Positions 7,037-11,910 of a stretch of DNA of 11,910 bases are shown piece after piece. The stretch comes from JAQBXX01 sp947085325 (GTDB lineage: Bacteria; Pseudomonadota; Gammaproteobacteria; SURF-13), in contig CAMTVY010000017.1 in assembly GCA_947085325.1 (NCBI GenBank), positions 1-11,910 on the forward strand. Direction: 5' to 3'. Every line of letters begins with the position of its first letter. Within the stretch, counting starts at the first letter, position 1. The position numbers and the translations under genes are program-made. Under the pieces are notes generated by a model. It saw nothing but the letters and a program-made list of their open reading frames with translations, made no database searches and was not told the DNA's origin.

Positions 7037-7060
7037 GCCTGCGGTTCTGTGACCGCAGGC
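7037..7060 (+). promoter_or_regulatory. 9-bp hairpin between cbbS and csoS2
   Basis: Perfect arms GCCTGCGGT and ACCGCAGGC with loop TCTGTG, starting 28 bases after the cbbS stop. No T-run follows, so complete termination is unlikely. A plausible role, by analogy with other operons, is 3'-end protection of a shorter cbbLS mRNA, which would make RuBisCO more abundant than the shell proteins. Role is inference; the stem is directly visible. Confidence 0.6.
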
Positions 7061-7091
7061 CGCAGAGTGAACCAGTATCGAGGGTAAAGGC

Positions 7092-9068
7092 ATGAGCCAA
7101 GCGAATACAACAATGCAAGCAACCGGTGGGCGCGCCGCCTCCCGTGAGCGTCGCACACAACTGGTGCAGGGCAAGATAGCATTGCCAGCCGCCGCCAGCC
7201 GCACGCGTACTGGCGCACGCGAGACTGCCAATGTTGCATCGCCGGGTGTTGCACAGACCACACCTGCGGCCCCGCTGCCCGCCGTCCAGAGCGCGCCTGC
7301 GCCGGTCACGACGCCAAACGGCAGCGCACTCGCCGGCCGCGACGCCTCACGTACCCGGCGCGCGGGGCTGGTTCAGGGCAAGCACGGCATCACCCAGACA
7401 TTGGCCACGTCGGCACCGGCGAGCGTGTCTGCCGAGGCGGCACCGGCCGTGCCCGTCATGAGCGGCAGCGGCAGGCAGACGGCGCAGGCCTTGCGTGGAT
7501 CGCGCGCCAGGAACGGCCGCGGCGATGCCGTAGCGGTGCGCCCGAGCGGACGCGTGCGCGCCCCGGCCCCGATCCAATATCCGCCCAAGGTCGCGGACAC
7601 CGAGACCTACGCCGGCAAGAAAGTGACCGGTGTGCGCATCGGCCGCGGCGTGAATATGACCGGCGATGAAGCAGGCGTGAACGTGCAGGTGACCGGTTCG
7701 CAGTACATCGGCAAGGAAACCGGATTCAACCCGCGTGAAGGCGGGGTGAAGGTCGGCGCCGCGCGCACGGCGGCTGGCCTGGCCGTGACCGGCACCCAGG
7801 TGCGCAGCAAGATCATGATTACCGGCGACGAATCCAATAGCGGCATCCGCATAACGGGTGAGGCCGATCAGGAGATCGCCGACGATCTGCTCACCCGCCG
7901 TGAGCAGGGCGCTTACACCAGCATGCAGTTCCAGCGCCAGAACAACCCGCACGGCCATACCGTGTTCGGAGTCAATCTCGGCCGCTCCATCAAGTCGATC
8001 GGTTCGCGCGACCGCGAGCGTGAGCGCGCGACCGAGCAAACCGACGGCGGTCTGCCGATCTCGGGCACCGCCGTGGGCCGCAGCGTGCGCGTCACCGGTG
8101 ACGAGTCCGGCTCGTGCCGGTCCATCACCGGCGATCAATACCTGATGCCGGGCAACCAGCAGCCATTGTGCGCAGCCTCGGGCGGCAAGTCTGTCGCCCG
8201 TGCCGGCAGCGCGATGGGCATGCCGGGTAACAACGGGGCGCGCCCCGATCCCGTGACCGGCGAGAAGGTCGTGGTGTCCGAAACCTGGACGCGCCAGCGC
8301 ATCACCGGCGTGGACGTGGAGTACAACGCCAACGTCAGCGGTGACGAATACGGCGTCTGCGCGCCGGTCACCGGCACGCCGTACGCCGGCCCGGGCCAGT
8401 ACGAGGCCTTCTGCGAAACCGGCGCCGCCGTCACTGCCGCGCAGCGCGTGGCGCCCGGCCTGTCGGCGGGCAACCGCGTGAGCGGCAACACGGCGCGCAA
8501 CGTCGAGCATGTGACCGGCACGCAGCGTGGCGCTGAACGCCAGCTCACCGGCACGTCGTACTACCGGGAAGAGGCCGAGGCCACGATGAAAGGTGATGCG
8601 ATCAGTTATCTCAACAGCCGCTTCAGCATACGTACGCCGCAACGCGAAGCCCAGCTGCAGACGGATGCCAAGGCCGCCGAGGCGCCGAGCGCCGAATCGC
8701 GCATTTCCGGCACCTTTGCCGCCGGTCAAGGCAAGATCACCGGCAACCAGGAGTTCCACTTCAGCCCGCGCGGCCGCGCGGAGCGCGACGACAGCAAATC
8801 GCGCATCACCGGCGAGGGCCGGGCGGAAGGGCCGGCCATCACCGGTGGCGCATGGGGCAAGCAGCGGAACGTAACCGGCACCGAGGGTTATATCGCGGCC
8901 GAGCGCAACCCGAGCGAGCGCACCGGAAAATCACATGCCTTCGCCAATGCCAGCCTGTTCAAGGGCAAGGGTAATCATGAAGCCCCGACACAGCACGTGA
9001 CCGGTATGGTCGGCTGGTCGGCCTTGTCGGCCGCCCGGGTCACGCTGTCAGGCGGGGCCCAGGGTTAA
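7092..9068 (+). CDS. csoS2: Carboxysome assembly scaffold CsoS2 (short variant)
   Basis: Disordered scaffold that gathers RuBisCO and tethers it to the shell. The 658-aa product is shorter than the roughly 870 aa of Halothiobacillus neapolitanus. The N-domain has two clear RuBisCO-binding type basic motifs, RAASRERRTQLVQGK (14-28) and RDASRTRRAGLVQGK (83-97), and a degenerate third near 128-143; four are usual. The middle domain (about 174-445) has four VTG/TGDE repeats. The first two (near 178-206 and 232-258) lack cysteines; the last two have cysteine pairs Cys342/Cys360 and Cys423/Cys441, the only cysteines in the protein. The C-domain (about 460-658) has further VTG/ITG units, NVTGTEGYIAAERNPS and the terminal VTGMVGW and VTLSGGAQG elements. 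No X XXY YYZ slippery heptamer was noticed, so the two-form expression known in H. neapolitanus is not evident here. Start supported by GAGGG upstream. Confidence 0.96.
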   Translation: MSQANTTMQATGGRAASRERRTQLVQGKIALPAAASRTRTGARETANVASPGVAQTTPAAPLPAVQSAPAPVTTPNGSALAGRDASRTRRAGLVQGKHGITQTLATSAPASVSAEAAPAVPVMSGSGRQTAQALRGSRARNGRGDAVAVRPSGRVRAPAPIQYPPKVADTETYAGKKVTGVRIGRGVNMTGDEAGVNVQVTGSQYIGKETGFNPREGGVKVGAARTAAGLAVTGTQVRSKIMITGDESNSGIRITGEADQEIADDLLTRREQGAYTSMQFQRQNNPHGHTVFGVNLGRSIKSIGSRDRERERATEQTDGGLPISGTAVGRSVRVTGDESGSCRSITGDQYLMPGNQQPLCAASGGKSVARAGSAMGMPGNNGARPDPVTGEKVVVSETWTRQRITGVDVEYNANVSGDEYGVCAPVTGTPYAGPGQYEAFCETGAAVTAAQRVAPGLSAGNRVSGNTARNVEHVTGTQRGAERQLTGTSYYREEAEATMKGDAISYLNSRFSIRTPQREAQLQTDAKAAEAPSAESRISGTFAAGQGKITGNQEFHFSPRGRAERDDSKSRITGEGRAEGPAITGGAWGKQRNVTGTEGYIAAERNPSERTGKSHAFANASLFKGKGNHEAPTQHVTGMVGWSALSAARVTLSGGAQG

Positions 9069-9112
9069 TCAGGTTAACTGTTTTTTGAGATGGAGTTGAA
9101 GAGTCACCGATC

Positions 9113-10696
9113 ATGATCGCGCATGCGCACAACAGCAAGCACCGTCCAGGCGCCGGGATGTACGCCCCCGCCGGATACGGCTATGCGCCCGCCGCGGTCA
9201 CCGATCCGTACGTTACGCTGTTCGGCGATGCGCCGTCTGCCCTCAATAGCACGGTGCCTGCCGGCGCGCATCCGCTCTACGACGCGGCGCACAATCAGCG
9301 GCTGCTGGAGCGCGAGGCTGCGATCACCACGGCATTCGGGGCCATTGCGCCCGCACTGAAGGAGGTCGCCGCCTTGCAGCATCAGGACGGCTACGCGGAT
9401 CGCATCCAGCACCTGATGCGCAATCGTCTGGGCTTCGAACTGCCGGCGTCGTGCCTCAACGCAAGCTGGGTGAAGCCGCTCAACATGCGCGGCTTCTACG
9501 CCTACAGCGTGTTCCAGACCTTCCGCCAGCTCGCGGAGCGTGACTTTGATCGCAGCGGTAGCAACCTCACGGAAGGCGAACCGGCGGAAGAAGTGATACA
9601 CAAGTGGGGTTTTCACGCCATTGATATCACGCCGTGCGCCGATGGCCGCTTGAGCGGGGTGGTGGATTACATCCTGCGCGTGCCGCCCGCTGTGGTGACC
9701 AGCCGCAAGTCGTTTGCTGGCAGCATGTTCGACATCGAGGAGAGCGTGCGCAACTGGACCGAGGTCGAGCTGCGCCGCCACCGCGAAGGCCTGCCGAACC
9801 CGGCCAGCGAGCCGACGCGTTACCTCAAGCTCGGCGTGTATCACACCAGCAGCTCGGATCCGGGTCACGAGGGCTGCGCCGCGCACGGCAGCGACGAACG
9901 TAAGGCGGCGAACGCGCTGCTCGAACGGCTGCACGGCTTTGCCGACGCGATCGAGAACAGTCACTGCTGCGGCGCCTCGGTGGCGACCTTGCTGGTCGGT
10001 GTCGATACCGATACCGATGCGATCAAGGTGCATGTGCCCGATGCGCAGGGCGTGATCAGCCTGGATCGTTTCGTTGACAACCGTACGCTGCTCGATACCA
10101 CGAGCGCGCTGGCGCGGGAGGAAGCGAAAGAAGCAATACGCCTCGCGGTGGCCGAGGCCGCCGGGGTATCGCCGGACGACGCGGCGACCGAGGGTATGCG
10201 CTGGTTCTGCGCCTATCTGCTCAAGAACAACATGGCGCAGATCGAATATGTGCGCGCCTATCACAACGGACGTTACGCGGATCTCGGTCATACCGAGCGC
10301 TTCATCACCGTCGGCGACAGCTTCGACGACGTGCAGATGCGCAATCTCGCCTATCAGGCGCAGATGGAGACCATCGAGGAAGGCGCGGCCGACATGGATG
10401 TAGGCATCAAGATTTTCAAGAAAGTGAATATGGCGCACGACCTGCCGGTCCCGGTATTCATCCACTTCCGCTACGACGGACGTGTGCCGGGCGCGCGTGA
10501 GCGGGCGGTCGCTCGCTGCGAGCGTCTTGAACATGCGATTCATGCGCGCTACCCGGAACTGGTACGCGAGGGCTGGCTTTATACCTATACCACGGTCAAG
10601 GATCGTGCGCCGGGCAGCCGGCTAGAAGACGTGGCGGCGCACGAGGCGCCGGGCAAGGAACGTTGCGCCTGTGGATGCAAAGGAACCTCTGGTTAA
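9113..10696 (+). CDS. csoSCA: Carboxysomal carbonic anhydrase CsoSCA
   Basis: Beta-like (epsilon) carbonic anhydrase that converts bicarbonate to CO2 inside the alpha-carboxysome. The 527-aa length is normal. Zinc ligands match Halothiobacillus CsoSCA in spacing: Cys175 in DITPCADGR, His244 in GVYH and Cys255 in GHEGC (69 and 11 residues apart, as in Cys173/His242/Cys253 there), with the catalytic Asp177/Arg179 pair beside Cys175. The basic, proline- and alanine-rich first 50 residues are likely disordered and correspond to the region that binds RuBisCO in the family. The C-terminus ends in a CxCxC tail (Cys518, 520, 522) that I do not recognise as conserved. The stop codon lies in the loop of a strong hairpin. 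The ribosome binding site is weak. Formerly called csoS3. Confidence 0.97.
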   Translation: MIAHAHNSKHRPGAGMYAPAGYGYAPAAVTDPYVTLFGDAPSALNSTVPAGAHPLYDAAHNQRLLEREAAITTAFGAIAPALKEVAALQHQDGYADRIQHLMRNRLGFELPASCLNASWVKPLNMRGFYAYSVFQTFRQLAERDFDRSGSNLTEGEPAEEVIHKWGFHAIDITPCADGRLSGVVDYILRVPPAVVTSRKSFAGSMFDIEESVRNWTEVELRRHREGLPNPASEPTRYLKLGVYHTSSSDPGHEGCAAHGSDERKAANALLERLHGFADAIENSHCCGASVATLLVGVDTDTDAIKVHVPDAQGVISLDRFVDNRTLLDTTSALAREEAKEAIRLAVAEAAGVSPDDAATEGMRWFCAYLLKNNMAQIEYVRAYHNGRYADLGHTERFITVGDSFDDVQMRNLAYQAQMETIEEGAADMDVGIKIFKKVNMAHDLPVPVFIHFRYDGRVPGARERAVARCERLEHAIHARYPELVREGWLYTYTTVKDRAPGSRLEDVAAHEAPGKERCACGCKGTSG

Positions 10697-10709
10697 GTCA
10701 GAGGTTCCT
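10681..10709 (+). repeat. Hairpin 1 of the csoSCA-csoS4A cluster
   Basis: Perfect 11-bp arms AGGAACCTCTG and CAGAGGTTCCT around GTTAAGT. The 5' arm encodes the last residues of CsoSCA (GTSG) and the TAA stop is in the loop. The 3' arm touches hairpin 2 with no spacer. Confidence 0.85.
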
Positions 10710-10729
10710 GCGGTGCAGGGACGCACCGC
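10710..10729 (+). repeat. Hairpin 2 of the csoSCA-csoS4A cluster
   Basis: Perfect 7-bp arms GCGGTGC and GCACCGC around AGGGAC. The loop is the same as in copy B of the purK-flanking repeat and one base from copy A (AGGGAT). It abuts hairpins 1 and 3 directly. Confidence 0.8.
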
Positions 10730-10762
10730 CATTTTTCAAACACATAAAGTGTTTGAAAAATG
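10730..10762 (+). repeat. Hairpin 3 of the csoSCA-csoS4A cluster
   Basis: Perfect 14-bp arms CATTTTTCAAACAC and GTGTTTGAAAAATG around ATAAA. It is AT-rich in contrast to its neighbours. This is the longest perfect inverted repeat I found in the window. Confidence 0.88.
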
Positions 10763-10764
10763 AA

Positions 10765-10809
10765 GAAAAGCACCCTAATAATTCATTAGGGCCACGTTTT
10801 TTGCTTTTC
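10765..10809 (+). repeat. Hairpin 4 of the csoSCA-csoS4A cluster
   Basis: Inner 7-bp arms CCCTAAT (10773-10779) and ATTAGGG (10785-10791) around AATTC; outer 8-bp arms GAAAAGCA (10765-10772) and TGCTTTTC (10802-10809). The 3' side carries an unpaired GCCACG plus T-run. That T6 tract after a hairpin is attenuator-like, although the inner stem is weak and the tract lies six bases away. Confidence 0.7.
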
Positions 10810-10811
10810 GT

Positions 10812-10845
10812 GCTCTGAGAAGTCCAGGATGGACTTATTCAGAGC
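10812..10845 (+). repeat. Hairpin 5 of the csoSCA-csoS4A cluster
   Basis: Outer 7-bp arms GCTCTGA and TCAGAGC, a small internal loop (G against AT), inner 7-bp arms AAGTCCA and TGGACTT, and a GGA triloop. The outer stem, internal loop, inner stem and GGA triloop repeat the plan of hairpin two in the purK-flanking repeats. It ends 23 bases before the csoS4A ATG. Confidence 0.8.
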
Positions 10846-10868
10846 TTTCTTAAAGTGGAGTCAAGGCA

Positions 10869-11138
10869 ATGAAGATTTGTCAGGTTGAAAACACCCTGGT
10901 GGCCACCGCCCGAATCGGCGGCCTCGGAAACCGGCGCCTGCTGGTGGTCAAGGAGCGCGGCAGCAGCGGCAAGCAGGTCGCGGTCGATCCGGTCGGTTGC
11001 AAACCGGGCGACTGGGTGATCGTGGTCGGCAGTTCCGCAGCGCGCGATGCCGCCGGCAGCAAGGACTATCCGAGCGACTTCACCATCGTCGGCATCATCG
11101 ACTACTGGGAAGACGACAGCAAAGACGGGAAGGAGTAA
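10869..11138 (+). CDS. csoS4A: Carboxysome vertex protein CsoS4A (pentameric BMC-P)
   Basis: EutN/CcmL-family protein whose pentamers close the vertices of the icosahedral shell. 89 aa, with the family elements MKICQVENTLVAT at the N-terminus, VAVDPVGCKPGDWV, GSSAARDAAGSK and TIVGIIDYW. Only a few pentamers are needed per shell, so low expression is expected. GGAG at about 10857-10860 lies eight bases upstream of the ATG. A 172-base gap full of hairpins separates it from csoSCA, although these genes are usually close together. The stop codon abuts the csoS4B start. Confidence 0.96.
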   Translation: MKICQVENTLVATARIGGLGNRRLLVVKERGSSGKQVAVDPVGCKPGDWVIVVGSSAARDAAGSKDYPSDFTIVGIIDYWEDDSKDGKE

Positions 11139-11399
11139 ATGGAAATCATGCGCGTCGTCCGCGACCTGGTCACGACCAAGCGCAACTTCTGGCTGGCGGC
11201 CAAGGCGTTGCGGGTGGTCGAGGATCATCAGGGCAACCTGTCGGTGGCGCTCGACCCGATAGGCTGCAAGCCGGGTGATTTTGTGGTGACGATAGGGATT
11301 TCGGCGGCGCGTATCGCGGCGGGCAACCCCAAGATCACGACCGACATGACGATCGGCGGGATTATCGATAGCTGGAGTGAAGCGGAATGGCGCACATAA
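11139..11399 (+). CDS. csoS4B: Carboxysome vertex protein CsoS4B (pentameric BMC-P)
   Basis: Paralogue of CsoS4A in the EutN/CcmL family, also a shell vertex pentamer. 86 aa, with MEIMRVVRDLVTTKR, VALDPIGCKPGDFV, ISAARIAAG and MTIGGIIDSW. The start codon directly follows the csoS4A TAA, and its ribosome binding site AGGAG (11131-11135) lies inside csoS4A only three bases from the ATG; a second ATG three codons in (11148) gives better spacing but the family starts with MEVM/MEIM. Stop-start adjacency suggests coupled translation at matched levels. Confidence 0.95.
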   Translation: MEIMRVVRDLVTTKRNFWLAAKALRVVEDHQGNLSVALDPIGCKPGDFVVTIGISAARIAAGNPKITTDMTIGGIIDSWSEAEWRT

Positions 11400-11476
11400 G
11401 ACGGGCAACAGACAGTACGGCTGGCGTGCGGTAAGGGTTGGACTGGATTTTAATTTGAGACTAACAGGAGATTGAT

Positions 11477-11575
11477 ATGGCAAATGAAAAGATGGGTATA
11501 GCGTTGGGCATGATCGAGACGCGTGGACTGGTACCGGCGATTGAAGCGGCGGATGCCATGACCAAGGCATCGGAA
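11477..11575 (+). repeat. Direct repeat unit of the csoS1 tandem pair
   Basis: Identical over 99 of 99 bases to 11812-11910, offset 335 bases; the right boundary is unknown because the window ends. Consistent with recent duplication or gene conversion. Confidence 0.9.
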
Positions 11576-11776
11576 GTGCGCCTAATCGGCCGCCAGTTCG
11601 TCGGCGGCGGCTACGTCACCGTGCTGGTGCGCGGCGAGACCGGTGCGGTAAACGCGGCAGTGCGCGCGGGTGCCGATGCCTGCGAGCGAGTAGGTGATGG
11701 CCTGGCAGCGGCGCACATCATCGCGCGTCCGCACAACGAAGTGGAAGGCATTCTTCCGGAGAAGCTGACCGCCTAA
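11477..11776 (+). CDS. csoS1: Carboxysome major shell protein CsoS1 (hexameric BMC-H), first copy
   Basis: Hexamers of this BMC-domain protein tile the shell facets. 99 aa, almost the textbook sequence: GIALGMIETRGLVPAIEAAD at the N-terminus, pore loop FVGGGYV at 41-47, and GETGAVNAAVRAGADACERV. AGGAG (11466-11470) six bases upstream is a strong ribosome binding site, in keeping with very high expression. A 77-base gap from csoS4B shows no clear hairpin or promoter. Whether it is the A, B or C paralogue cannot be decided without the downstream genes. Confidence 0.97.
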   Translation: MANEKMGIALGMIETRGLVPAIEAADAMTKASEVRLIGRQFVGGGYVTVLVRGETGAVNAAVRAGADACERVGDGLAAAHIIARPHNEVEGILPEKLTA

Positions 11777-11811
11777 GGTCGGCATGACACACAGCAGGAG
11801 TAAGTACTACC

Positions 11812-11910
11812 ATGGCAAATGAAAAGATGGGTATAGCGTTGGGCATGATCGAGACGCGTGGACTGGTACCGGCGATTGAAGCGGCGGATGCCATGACCAA
11901 GGCATCGGAA
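11812..11910 (+). CDS. csoS1: Carboxysome shell protein CsoS1, second copy (cut by window end)
   Basis: First 33 codons of a second BMC-H gene, truncated by the window. All 99 visible bases equal those of the first copy, synonymous positions included, and identity begins exactly at the ATG: the bases before the two start codons differ. Its AGGAG (11796-11800) lies eleven bases from the ATG, a longer spacing than the first copy. Tandem csoS1 paralogues are normal in alpha-carboxysome operons. The downstream part may differ. Confidence 0.93.
   Translation, partial: MANEKMGIALGMIETRGLVPAIEAADAMTKASE

Noticed and set aside
7347..8759. Long minus-strand open frame (470 codons) opposite csoS2
   Set aside because: A shadow of the GC-rich, repetitive csoS2 codon pattern; no recognisable domain, no ribosome binding site, and csoS2 on the other strand is certain.
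7600..9000. Periodic VTG/TGDE-coding repeats that might be taken for a repeat array
   Set aside because: They are the coding repeats of CsoS2; spacing is irregular and there are no CRISPR-like unique spacers or cas genes.
9104..10543. Long minus-strand open frame (479 codons) opposite csoSCA
   Set aside because: High-GC antisense frame with Arg/Ala/His-rich composition; csoSCA has all family motifs.
10773..10802. Intrinsic terminator after csoSCA
   Set aside because: The CCCTAAT stem is weak and the T6 tract lies six bases after it rather than directly at its foot; the shell genes downstream have no evident promoter, so read-through is expected. Partial attenuation remains possible.
10681..10845. 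Integron attC site or IS200/IS605 end for the hairpin cluster
   Set aside because: No integrase or transposase gene is nearby, no attC-type R'/R'' boxes were recognised, and the paired arms are perfect rather than having extrahelical bases.
1..11910. tRNA, rRNA, CRISPR arrays, prophage or transposase genes
   Set aside because: None seen on either strand by reading; a covariance search was not possible.

Overview
The window is about 11.9 kb of GC-rich DNA from a chemolithoautotrophic proteobacterium, most likely a gammaproteobacterial sulfur or iron oxidiser. That assignment rests on the alpha-carboxysome operon: form IA RuBisCO followed by CsoS2, CsoSCA, CsoS4A, CsoS4B and CsoS1 in the classic order. 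The species cannot be named from the sequence alone.

Left part (1-4857). The 3' part of a CaCA-family Na+/Ca2+ antiporter gene reads rightward and ends at 734. Facing it is a C-terminal scrap of what looks like a DEAD-box RNA helicase (759-869), then a leftward block: sua5 (tRNA t6A synthesis), purC, purK and purE. purE and purK overlap by four bases and purC and sua5 are two bases apart. PurK, PurE and PurC catalyse consecutive steps from AIR through N5-CAIR and CAIR to SAICAR. Two 53-bp copies of a hairpin-forming repeat flank purK. One lies in the purC upstream gap; the other lies inside the first 21 codons of purK and appears to have lengthened the protein.

Middle (4858-5195). The divergent purE-cbbL gap holds a plausible sigma-70 promoter for the carboxysome operon, an inverted repeat beside TTAA repeats that could be an activator (CbbR-type) site, and a leader hairpin. 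No cbbR gene is in the window.

Right part (5196-11910). cbbL and cbbS encode the RuBisCO cargo. A short CsoS2 (658 aa) links RuBisCO to the shell. CsoSCA is the lumenal carbonic anhydrase and keeps all zinc ligands. CsoS4A and CsoS4B are the pentameric vertex proteins. Two CsoS1 hexamer genes follow in tandem; the second is cut by the window end and identical to the first over all 99 visible bases. A 9-bp hairpin separates cbbS from csoS2.

The most unusual feature is the csoSCA-csoS4A junction. Five inverted repeats lie almost end to end (10681-10845), the first with the csoSCA stop codon in its loop. Two of the five share loop sequence and architecture with the repeats around purK, so the operon seems to carry a larger relative of that dispersed hairpin module at the point where expression drops to low-copy vertex proteins.
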